Source: Phallusia fumigata | Lineage: Eukaryota > Chordata > Ascidiacea > Phlebobranchia > Ascidiidae | Reading direction: 5' to 3' | Length of the DNA stretch: 25,610 bases | Assembly (NCBI GenBank): GCA_008931825.1 | Contig: QXVZ01025713.1 | Coordinates: forward strand, 1 to 25,610 | Part shown: piece after piece, positions 18,501 through 22,929 of the stretch | Layout of the letters: each line of letters starts with the position of its first letter | How positions within the stretch are numbered: the stretch's first letter is position 1 | Notes under the pieces: generated by a model | What the model was told of the DNA's origin: nothing | Databases searched by the model: none | Seen by the model: the letters and a program-made list of their open reading frames with translations, nothing else | Position numbers and translations under genes: made by a program

Positions 18501-20976
18501 CATTAATTGTTGACATCAGTTTGTACATCCGCTCAGCACGCATCGGAAGGTAAAGGCCAATTTCAAAACGGAAAGCGATCGACGATTAAACGCGGTACAC
18601 AGCGCAGCAGATACGCGTGACTGCCTAGACATTCCTTGACAAGAAGGTAAACACAGAACACAAGCTAAGCACACAAGCGACTTCCACTTTTCAGGCCGAG
18701 TTATATGTCAAGCGAAATCAGAATAAAAATTTCCTGATGTTGAAATTTTCCCGCCTACGCCACACGCATATATTTAGAAGTTACACTACGGGGACTTGGA
18801 ATTCTATTGTTGTGCAGTTTCTTTCGAAACTGATTGTCAAGGAAAGCTTGGTAAACTTAGAAGCAATAAAATGGACCAACTTTAAATAGCAGCACGTCGT
18901 ATGATTTGTTTATCGTTATATAAGCGGCTTTTACATGGTTCTTGATTATTTTTATCTATTTAAGAAACTTATGATTATTATTTTGGTAAAAATGACCAAC
19001 TTTGATTTAAAACAAAACAATGCAACCTCACAGGGCAAAAACAGGCAATGGATACGACATGCGACTTTGAGGAAACTAATCCAGGCTTTTTGTCTGTCCC
19101 CCAAAGATTAAGACGAACCAAACAAATCAAGACGACATGACCGCCCTAGTCATTTAGGTTGCCTGTCGACTTGCAGAACAACTAGCGACAACAAAAGCTC
19201 TTGGCCGTGCGATGACGTAATTTGCATATTTGGTGACAGGGTCGTTTCAGGCTGGTAGTACGTCACCTTATTGCGTGAACCGAAAACGCGCGACTTGCTC
19301 AAGAAATGACAGGGCTTTCAGGGCCTAAGATCGTGATGTTTGCAAGTGTTCGATGTCTTGTGTTGTGGCATAAACGTACACCACCACAGGGGGTCGCGAA
19401 CTGTTATAACAGCGCTCATAGCTAGGAAAACATCCATGCCGGGCTGACGACCAGGCCAATTTGCGGAAGTCTTGTGTGGTGAATTGTCTGGGAAAGGCCA
19501 GACATTCGCTAGGCAACTGCATCTATGTGTGCTACTGCACTGTCCCAGTGTCTGGATCCTTTATTAGTTTCTGAAGTTGGTCTGAAACTGATCATACCCA
19601 TCATAGAAATCCTCTATTGTTGTCACTTGCGCCACAATATTGCTGAATATTAATTTTACTACAAACAAACAAATGTTTGTTCAAACTATTGGCTATTCCT
19701 GATGCAGACTGGTATGAAATTATTCATTAATTAAAGACATGAAATGGTTATTGTTTGAAAATGTCTTCTATACATGTCTGTTAGTTGCCTTTAGATCTTT
19801 ATTTCTCGATGCAACCCTTTATTACAAGCAGTTATTACTGTAAATAATAGGCAATCACATATTTTGCTCGACTTTCAGTGAAAGGAATCCTAAAACTTTG
19901 TTGTAAAAAAATATTCACATTGAAGTTGGAAGGTATTAAAGGCTACAAATTTTTGAAAACAATCTTTATGGCATAACATACAAGTTTTGTCATTACTACA
20001 AGTAAACAATGCCGGGGTCAATGACAAGATATACACACATGATGCTAACTACAAGTTTGGCAATAATCTGTTGCTTACAAATAGCACAACTACTATAGGG
20101 ACTTTACAAACAGGCATAGTTTACAAAAAACCACCAAAGTCAACCAGTTTTATTTTTAAGGCTTTGTGTTTATCAGGTGGTGATGGTGCTATTTAAGGTC
20201 TGAAACAACCAGCAAAATTTTTGTGTATTGTATTAATCAGGATGCACTTTAACAAATCTTAACAGCAAAAACTATATTACACATACCACATAACTGTGTG
20301 CTCAATATTATTATCTAAGCTGCAAGACACATTACCCTTTCCTTTGTTTTTTTTAGTATAAAAGCATATCTGTTATAAAATGCACCTTTGCATGGCGTTG
20401 GTAAAATCGGCGCCTTTAATAAAATAAATTTACCATCATTCATTTATTATTAATTTGTTGGCGCGCTTTTCTGTCTGAGCTATATAATTTCTAGTGAAGG
20501 AAAAAATTCAATTAACTGTATGGACCACACGTCAACCCTTCAAGAAGTGTTTTGCCACAAAAATAAACATAAAATGTCAATCTAAAGTGTATCGCAGGTC
20601 AATAACCTTTGCTTTTCAACAAATTCAGGTCCAATATTTACTTGACAAATAAAAGACATTCAACATCTTATAAACAGGAATTTTGCACAGATCTTGCAAG
20701 TTGATATTTGCAACTCATTTTTTTACAGTTGCAGATTTGGTCTTTGAACATGTACATAGCCCAACAGAGGTTAATGGCAAAATCTTCTTTTGTAAATCTA
20801 CTGTACATAGAAAGCAGTCTGTGGTTTGAACAGACAAATACACAAACTGCTTATGTTTGATTAGTTGGTACATAAACAAGGAATACATGGTGATTACCAC
20901 TTACATTTCTACGTAGTTTTCGTTCTGGTGGTGACTTCCTCAGCCAACCAGATAGCATAACACCACTGTTGCTCAT
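383..20976 (-). CDS. GAB-family docking protein (GRB2-associated binder), multi-exon
   Basis: This is a scaffold that is tyrosine-phosphorylated by receptor kinases and recruits Grb2, PI3K, Crk and SHP2 at the membrane. Exons in order: 20976-20905, 16159-16031, 15654-15492, 15226-15106, 14636-14378, 13712-13620, 12429-12240, 11538-11426, 11173-11071, 9994-9899, 8960-8882 (runs into a gap), 8362-8123, 7760-7574, 5153-4649, 4389-4247, and a possible last exon 532-383. All checkable junctions agree in phase. About 831 codons precede the uncertain 3' part, longer than human GAB1 (about 694, recalled). The start is a clear GAB PH domain ([18 protein letters not shown]; human GAB1 [10 protein letters not shown]). 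The tail has [12 protein letters not shown] (GAB1 PPPVDRNLKPDR) and LKYVELTSF (GAB1 VEYLDLDL). It could be called GAB1/2/3-like; which vertebrate paralogue cannot be told. Confidence 0.9.
968..988 (-). mobile_element. hAT-type terminal sequence
   Basis: On the minus strand this reads CAGTGGTTCCCAACTTTTTG, the consensus-like end of many hAT elements. A matching opposite end was not located. Confidence 0.35.
1024..2336 (+). repeat. 656-bp near-identical direct duplication around a gap
   Basis: Bases 1024-1679 and 1681-2336 align without indels and differ at eight substitutions, with the single n at 1680 exactly between them. This is allele-level divergence (about 1.2%), best read as two haplotypes or overlapping contigs placed in tandem. 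Short overlapping frames on both strands inside each copy are not supported as genes. Confidence 0.95.
1680..1680. other. Assembly gap (single n)
   Basis: One n at the junction of the 656-bp duplicate. Confidence 0.95.
2490..2720. promoter_or_regulatory. CpG-rich patch with CRE-like and CACGTG sites
   Basis: TGACGTAA at 2502 and 2513, CACGTG at about 2620 and 2653. A 123-codon plus-strand frame begins here but shows no domain and is not called. It could be regulatory or part of an old mobile element. Confidence 0.3.
3404..3411. promoter_or_regulatory. Perfect CRE palindrome
   Basis: TGACGTCA, a CREB/ATF consensus site inside the hAT-like element. Confidence 0.4.
3569..3750 (+). repeat. Dispersed repeat family 1, copy A
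   Basis: Shares a core with copies at 6574 and 22385: a GTTTTGGGG-like start, then TGGGTGAA..GATGGGTCAACTGG, TTCAGATACCCA, and a CCCATAA end. It lies inside the hAT-like element. Confidence 0.7.
4247..4389 (-). CDS. GAB exon 15: YVEL SHP2-type motif
   Basis: The acceptor GCCTTTACAG precedes 4389; the donor ACAG|GTGAGCAC follows 4247 in phase 2. The peptide [15 protein letters not shown] leads to [11 protein letters not shown] and [16 protein letters not shown] (about 4305-4323) fits the (V/I/L)xYxx(V/I/L) consensus of SHP2 SH2 domains and sits where GAB1 has VEYLDLDL. YDTP is another Crk-type site. Confidence 0.85.
4649..5153 (-). CDS. GAB exon 14: long Ser/Pro exon with three RPPK motifs
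   Basis: The acceptor TTTTACAG precedes 5153; the donor TTT|GTAAGTAC follows 4649. It has 168 full codons, the largest exon: [16 protein letters not shown], Ser-rich [29 protein letters not shown], then [12 protein letters not shown] and [10 protein letters not shown]. Three RPPK motifs (RxxK type) are spread over the second half, about 60 and 37 residues apart. High GC and wobble-position GC contrast with the flanking introns. The Met reading frame that begins upstream of the acceptor is an artefact of intron sequence. Confidence 0.88.
5525..5532. promoter_or_regulatory. Perfect CRE palindrome
   Basis: TGACGTCA in GAB intron 13, followed by an ETS-like GGAAGT at about 5542. Confidence 0.4.
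5700..5785 (+). mobile_element. tRNA-like (SINE) fragment in GAB intron 13
   Basis: GGTTCAAATCCCACC at 5759-5773 is a good Pol III B box. An A box is only weakly present upstream and no cloverleaf closes, so this is a SINE or tRNA relic rather than a gene. Confidence 0.35.
6338..6345. promoter_or_regulatory. Perfect CRE palindrome
   Basis: TGACGTCA in a GC-rich part of GAB intron 13. Confidence 0.4.
6574..6768 (+). repeat. Dispersed repeat family 1, copy B
   Basis: The longest copy, about 195 bp, from ACGTTTGGGGCCTCTGGGTG to GACCCATAA. It shares CTTCAGATACCCA and GGCGTTTGACAG-type blocks with copy A, and ATTTGAGGAAATTCA with copy C. Confidence 0.7.
6860..7120. promoter_or_regulatory. Candidate intronic enhancer: CRE, E-box and octamer cluster
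   Basis: TGACGTAA at 6867, TCACGTGA at 6935, TGACGTCA at 6947, AATTTGCATAT near 6973, and TGACGTAA at 7093 and 7111, all in a CpG-rich patch of intron 13. Site density is far above the surroundings. Function is inferred. Confidence 0.4.
7574..7760 (-). CDS. GAB exon 13: YTSM and RxxK Grb2-SH3 site
   Basis: The acceptor ATCTCTAG precedes 7760; the donor AACAG|GTAATGC follows 7574 in phase 2. The peptide [14 protein letters not shown] gives a YxxM PI3K site (7729-7740). [13 protein letters not shown] matches GAB1 EPPPVDRNLKPDR, the PxxxRxxKP ligand of the Grb2 C-terminal SH3 domain (core at 7618-7632). An earlier GT (after KP) is excluded by phase. Confidence 0.88.
7761..8122 (-). other. GAB intron 12
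   Basis: AT-rich. GTTCCTAAATTTGG near 7920 loosely resembles the hAT-like terminal repeat. No gene. Confidence 0.65.
8123..8362 (-). CDS. GAB exon 12: two YDxP motifs and YEPM
   Basis: The acceptor TTTAACACACAG precedes 8362; the donor GAAA|GTAAGTCC follows 8123. The 79 codons contain [11 protein letters not shown] and [11 protein letters not shown], both pYDxP Crk-SH2 consensus, and SYEPMMN, a pYxxM site for PI3K p85 (8151-8165). Repeated SLYD-P-(K/R)S suggests a short duplication. Strong GAB-like content. Confidence 0.85.
8363..8880 (-). other. GAB intron 11 (left of the gap)
   Basis: Contains the possible retroelement tail. Its donor is lost in the gap at 8881. Confidence 0.6.
8590..8820 (+). 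mobile_element. Possible retroelement body with TGAA-repeat tail
   Basis: The stretch ends in a short TGAATGAATGAATAA tail at about 8800-8815, typical of invertebrate retroelement 3' ends. A 63-codon open frame here has no recognisable domain. Low support. Confidence 0.2.
8881..8881. other. Assembly gap (single n) inside GAB exon 11
   Basis: No duplicated flank is seen. Coding sequence runs into it from the right and intron-like sequence lies on the left, so the exon's donor and an unknown number of bases are missing. Confidence 0.85.
8882..8960 (-). CDS. GAB exon 11: DYYTDIP, cut by an assembly gap
   Basis: The acceptor TTTCTATCAG precedes 8960. In the frame required by exon 10 it encodes [20 protein letters not shown] and PHVPN before reaching the n at 8881. 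The donor is missing; the next exon demands that the lost exon part is 2 bases modulo 3. A second possible acceptor (GGTGCAG, 13-14 bases inside) would give the wrong frame. YTDIP resembles the YxxP motifs of GAB1. Confidence 0.6.
8961..9898 (-). other. GAB intron 10
   Basis: It contains the SINE fragment next to its donor and the hAT-like end. The rest is AT-rich with no gene seen. Confidence 0.7.
9028..9055 (+). mobile_element. hAT-like end in GAB intron 10
   Basis: The sequence AGTGATTCTCAACCTTTTC resembles hAT termini (CAGTGGTTCTCAACC). No partner end was found; it may be a fragment. Confidence 0.25.
9690..9905 (-). mobile_element. tRNA-derived SINE fragment next to GAB exon 10
   Basis: On the minus strand GGTGAGATCGCTGTCTGACA resembles a tRNA D-arm and anticodon arm, followed by GGGTTCGAACCCC (a perfect B box at about 9848-9860), then TGTACCTGTGCCTTGG, a stretch common in tRNA-SINE bodies of marine invertebrates. 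The left edge is approximate. Confidence 0.55.
9899..9994 (-). CDS. GAB exon 10: YIN Grb2-SH2 motif
   Basis: The acceptor TTTTCTACAG precedes 9994; the donor CAG|GTGAGATCG follows 9899. The peptide [13 protein letters not shown] continues to [17 protein letters not shown] (9918-9929) fits the pYxN consensus for the Grb2 SH2 domain. The 3' end abuts a tRNA-like SINE fragment. Confidence 0.7.
9995..11070 (-). other. GAB intron 9
   Basis: A CpG-rich stretch at about 10500-11060 contains a TATATA motif near 10752 and a 98-codon frame without recognisable features. One perfect CRE. It could host an internal promoter, but nothing shows this. Confidence 0.65.
10034..10041. promoter_or_regulatory. 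Perfect CRE palindrome
   Basis: TGACGTCA in GAB intron 9, about 40 bp upstream of the exon 10 acceptor in transcript direction. Confidence 0.4.
11071..11173 (-). CDS. GAB exon 9: second RVDEMG copy
   Basis: The acceptor TTTCTTCCAG precedes 11173; the donor CAG|GTGAGATC follows 11071. The 34 codons run [14 protein letters not shown], then [14 protein letters not shown]. It repeats RVDEMG of exon 8. Phase 0 in and phase 1 out fit the neighbours. Base composition is more GC-rich than the flanking introns. Confidence 0.72.
11262..11370 (+). repeat. Dispersed repeat family 2, copy 1
   Basis: Begins AACATAACTGCCAGAGAA and includes TTTTGACAATCACT. About 105 bp align with the copy at 16278. It sits in intron 8, about 90 bp from the exon 9 acceptor. 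Confidence 0.7.
11426..11538 (-). CDS. GAB exon 8: acidic stretch and first RVDEMG
   Basis: The acceptor TTTTTAAAG precedes 11538; the donor CCA|GTAAGTC follows 11426. The peptide includes [14 protein letters not shown], a run of seven Asp/Glu residues (DDEDDDV) and EAREARK-like basic residues ([10 protein letters not shown]). RVDEMG recurs in the next exon. No vertebrate GAB counterpart is recognised; the call rests on phase and position. Confidence 0.72.
11539..12239 (-). other. GAB intron 7
   Basis: AT-rich; nothing recognised besides a near-CRE (GGACGTCA) at about 12180. Confidence 0.7.
12240..12429 (-). CDS. GAB exon 7: degenerate first Grb2-SH3 site
   Basis: The acceptor TTTTTTTGCAG precedes 12429; the donor AAAG|GTATAAT follows 12240. 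The peptide begins [12 protein letters not shown] and ends [15 protein letters not shown]. The last part aligns with GAB1 DTIPDIPPPRPPKP, the first Grb2 SH3-binding site, but the key Arg is Gln and the Lys-Pro end is changed. The phase is right on both sides. Confidence 0.82.
12430..13619 (-). other. GAB intron 6
   Basis: AT-rich; apart from one perfect CRE at 13536 nothing is recognised. Confidence 0.7.
13536..13543. promoter_or_regulatory. Perfect CRE palindrome
   Basis: TGACGTCA in GAB intron 6, about 80 bp past the exon 6 donor. Confidence 0.4.
13620..13712 (-). CDS. GAB exon 6: EYVLL tyrosine motif
   Basis: The acceptor GTATTAG precedes 13712; the donor AAG|GTATGTGAG follows 13620. It has 31 codons: [16 protein letters not shown], then [18 protein letters not shown] (13700-13686) resembles the QDYLLLINC segment at about the same distance after the PH domain in GAB1, suggesting homology rather than chance. 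Confidence 0.75.
13713..14377 (-). other. GAB intron 5
   Basis: AT-rich. GGGTGAAACAATAA and its partial complement near 13840-13915 hint at a weak inverted pair (GTTTCACCCAAC at about 13906). Nothing else is seen. Confidence 0.6.
14378..14636 (-). CDS. GAB exon 5: proline- and serine-rich linker
   Basis: The acceptor CCTTTCCAG precedes 14636; the donor CAG|GTAAATG follows 14378. The 86 codons include [24 protein letters not shown] and [17 protein letters not shown] is a short proline-rich stretch, a possible SH3 ligand. The phase is right on both sides. Confidence 0.78.
14637..15105 (-). other. GAB intron 4
   Basis: AT-rich with a G run near 14905; nothing recognised. Confidence 0.65.
15106..15226 (-). 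CDS. GAB exon 4: linker after PH domain
   Basis: The acceptor ATTTTAAG precedes 15226; the donor GG|GTGAGTA follows 15106. The phase fits both sides (a split Asp codon in, a split Gly codon out). The peptide starts [16 protein letters not shown] and ends [12 protein letters not shown]. It is low complexity with no docking motif seen. The call rests on phase, splice consensus and position. Confidence 0.75.
15492..15654 (-). CDS. GAB exon 3: end of PH domain
   Basis: The acceptor TTTGTAG precedes 15654; the donor G|GTAGG follows 15492. The peptide is [12 protein letters not shown], then [18 protein letters not shown] and [15 protein letters not shown]. It matches GAB1 YIFDINTIDRIFYLVADS and WVRCICDICGFN, the C-terminal PH helix. 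Together exons 1-3 give a complete PH domain of about 121 residues. Confidence 0.95.
15655..16030 (-). other. GAB intron 2
   Basis: Nothing recognised between the two PH-domain exons. Confidence 0.75.
16031..16159 (-). CDS. GAB exon 2: PH domain core
   Basis: The acceptor AATTTGCAG precedes 16159; the donor CAG|GTTAGAT follows 16031. The 43 codons begin [18 protein letters not shown] and end [14 protein letters not shown], aligning with human GAB1 [18 protein letters not shown] and KKPIRIIDLNLCEQ. Basic residues in KKRW and RSGR are placed to contact phosphoinositides, as in GAB1 (family knowledge). Confidence 0.95.
16278..16387 (+). repeat. Dispersed repeat family 2, copy 2
   Basis: Begins AACATAACTGCCGGAGAA and includes ATTTTGACAATCACT, as in the copy at 11262. 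It sits in intron 1, about 120 bp from the exon 2 acceptor. Family name unknown. Confidence 0.7.
17590..17720. promoter_or_regulatory. Candidate intron 1 enhancer: CRE half and CACGTG pair
   Basis: TGACGTAA at 17630, CACGTG at about 17683 and 17694, then ACAGCTGT at about 17700. It is a CpG-rich island in AT-rich intron 1 of GAB. Confidence 0.35.
19205..19300. promoter_or_regulatory. Candidate intron 1 enhancer: CRE plus octamer
   Basis: TGACGTAATTTGCATAT at 19213 joins a CRE-like site directly to an octamer-like site. It repeats the site pair of the 6860-7120 cluster, in a CpG-richer patch of intron 1. Confidence 0.35.
20905..20976 (-). CDS. GAB exon 1: start codon and first PH strand
   Basis: The ATG at 20976-20974 opens 24 codons: [18 protein letters not shown] followed by RKLRRN. 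The donor AAT|GTAAGTGG follows in phase 0. [10 protein letters not shown] is the hallmark first strand of GAB PH domains and fixes both the start and the family. It is too short to show as a long reading frame. A 4.7-kb intron follows. Confidence 0.9.
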
Positions 20977-21785
20977 TTCGTCAATGTTGTTGGCTCTTGC
21001 AATCTTCGTCTTTTACTGGCTCAAACGACACATAATCCATTCAACGCAACGACACAGTCAAAATGTCACGCCAGTGGCCTTACAACAGCATGACATTCAC
21101 TTTGCCGCCTACACAAAAACAACTCAGAGCTGTCAGTGTTCTGCGCTGGCGGATGAAACACTTAACACTTCACACATCACAGGAAAACAACCATATTTAC
21201 CCAACGAGTCAGGCGTGACTAATAGCTAACTGCCTTTCGAAGTCGCAAAAAAATTAATTTTTGACAGCGTTAAATTTTTTACTTGCAACCGTTTTGGAGT
21301 AAATGCCTTCGCCTTTCTGTTGCAGCGAATTGGTGAGTCAATACGACCGTCGATGGTCGTTCTTGTTTAACCCCAGGGCGTTTTGTTCGAAAACAACGTT
21401 GGAAAAAAGGAAACCTTGATTTGGGGCTTTGCTCTCGAGCACCACTTAACGAGTATAAAATTTTTGCACGTTTTCCTCGACACAGTCTACAGTTGATAAC
21501 GTAAATATTGCACACACTTCCAATAGCATTTGCTAGTGCTATATTTCTGCGTGTCAGTTACTTGGATCACAACACTTTACGTCATGGCCGAAAAGTGATC
21601 AACCTACATTACAATTCGGTGAAACATTGGGTGCAACTAATCTTGAACAACCGTGTTTTCTGTAGCAAACTACCACAAAACAGAAGACAAACTTGTTTAG
21701 ACGTGCCATTTAATGTCCCGATCTGTTATTGGTTACAATTAAATAAGCAAAAAATTACCAATCACTCCGAATGCAATAAACCAAA

Positions 21786-21786
21786 N
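21786..21786. other. Assembly gap (single n) at tandem repeat edge
   Basis: The n lies at the left edge of the 129-bp tandem array, so further repeat units may have been lost or collapsed here. Confidence 0.85.
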
Positions 21787-22079
21787 TTACCCCACTAGCC
21801 CCCTAAAATGGGTCAAATTGTTAAACAACCTCCAAATTGGATGAAATTTTGACAGTTTGTATTACATGTCATTGTGGTGCATAAATTGATGTGTTTTACA
21901 CAATAGTCCCAGCAGTTGCCCCACTAGCCCCCTGTAATGGGTCAAATTGTCAAACATTTTCGGAATTGGATGAAATTTGGACAGTTTGTACTACATATCA
22001 TTGTTGTGTAATAATTGATGTGTTTTATCCCATAGCCCCAGCAGTTACCCCACTAGCCCCCTAAAATGGGTCAAATTGT
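21787..22079 (+). repeat. 129-bp tandem repeat, about 2.3 units
   Basis: Units begin at 21787, 21916 and 22045 with TTRCCCCACTAGCCCCCT and run through ATGGGTCAAATTG, TTGACAGTTTGTA-like and AATTGATGTGTTTTA blocks. The third unit stops after about 35 bp. Unit spacing is exactly 129 bp twice, with roughly 85% identity. Confidence 0.9.
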
Positions 22080-22354
22080 ACCATGCAATTATTCTACAAC
22101 TTTCCATGTGTGGGGACCCATGCGTTTCTGCCTGCAGAAACAATCATGTTATAAAAAGCTTAAGTAACTATGGGACCCAATGTCAAATGACATGGTGAAT
22201 ATATATGCATTTGTAAATGGGGTGATAGTGTATATGGAATGGCAATATGGTGAACGCCACCCTTCTAGTTTTAATTTCAATCGCAACGTTAATAGCATGA
22301 TTTCAATCCCACAACCACATTAACCAAACAAACTCTTACTGCTAGGTGACTTAC

Positions 22355-22360
22355 TTTATT
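22355..22360 (-). terminator. Possible Wntless polyadenylation signal
   Basis: AATAAA on the minus strand about 400 nt after the TAA that overlaps the last visible Wntless donor. It would serve as the 3' end if the transcript is not spliced there. Confidence 0.25.
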
Positions 22361-22384
22361 AAATAATGCTGTTTTAAAAATTTC

Positions 22385-22505
22385 ACATTTTGGGGGCCTA
22401 TGGGTGAATCAATGAGTAAACTGGGGTTGTCAGTATGTGTAAAAATTTGAAGAAATTCAGATGGCTCAAACAATATGTGCCCCTTCATCGAAGGGGGCCC
22501 CATAA
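22385..22505 (+). repeat. Dispersed repeat family 1, copy C
   Basis: A shorter copy with internal deletions: TTTTGGGGGCCTATGGGTGA, ATTTGAAGAAATTCAGA and a CCCCATAA end. It lies just downstream of the last visible Wntless exon. Confidence 0.65.
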
Positions 22506-22639
22506 CCATGGAATATTTTCACAGAAATGGCATTTAAATTTTTTTTTAAACTCTGATTTTGAGCTAATTTTAGCCAATTTTAAAAATTTTTGGTCAAATG
22601 ACTGTGACTTTCATACAAAACAAAAACAAACCTCAAGAA

Positions 22640-22720
22640 TATACCAGCAATGGCACTGGGTGAGGTTAGAACTTGTAACTGTTTGACCAGAGAACTACTG
22701 CACTATTCACTCAACCAAAT
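22640..22720 (-). mobile_element. Diverged tRNA-derived SINE fragment
   Basis: On the minus strand TGGTTGAGTGAATAGTGCAG (A-box-like) is followed about 40 nt later by AAGTTCTAACC (B-box-like). It lies some 50 bp past the last visible Wntless donor. It is too decayed for a tRNA gene. Confidence 0.4.
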
Positions 22721-22769
22721 GAACAGCGACACATTTTCACTTCAAAATTCTCCTTTACCACTTACTCAC

Positions 22770-22929
22770 CAAGATCAGATGTTATGTAGAGTTTATGTGA
22801 GGGTGCATAAAGCGCTAAAACAAGAAAGACATAGATGTTCCACAGCCCGTATACACCAGAGAAGAAACCAGAAGTCATATTGAACTCATGGTCTTCGTGT
22901 AAGTACTGATTCATCAAACCTTGCAGTTT
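22770..22929 (-). CDS. WLS: Wntless exon (last transmembrane helix)
   Basis: The acceptor TGGTTCAG precedes 22929. The peptide runs [13 protein letters not shown], then [15 protein letters not shown] and [15 protein letters not shown], matching human AFFTGIYGMWNLYVF..YAPSHK. After CTTG at 22770 comes GTGAGTAAG, a consensus donor. Read through, the same bases give Gly-Glu-stop (TAA at 22764-22762). Either splicing leads to an unseen tail exon, or the protein ends here about 40 residues short of the human form. Confidence 0.88.

Larger units (their letters stand above)
16160..20904 (-). other. GAB intron 1 (4.7 kb)
   Basis: Bounded by the consensus donor at 20904 and acceptor at 16160. It contains repeat family 2 copy 2, a short AT microsatellite near 16813, two candidate enhancers, and a CpG-rich block at 17390-18110 with mutually overlapping frames on both strands that look like chance. 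No other gene was recognised. Confidence 0.8.
20977..22769. other. Intergenic region, GAB 5' flank and Wntless 3' side
   Basis: It should hold the GAB promoter (near 21000-21500) and either the Wntless 3' UTR or tail exon. Visible items are an AP-1-like TGAGTCA at about 21333, the 129-bp tandem array, repeat copy C and a SINE relic. No convincing TATA box in the GAB direction and no Wntless tail exon were found. Confidence 0.6.

Noticed and set aside
20660-20810. Minus-strand frame with YSRFTKEDF, considered as a Wntless tail (human ends YKLTRKEAQE)
   Set aside because: It lies inside GAB intron 1 beyond GAB exon 1, the similarity is only a few residues, and no acceptor in proper phase supports it.
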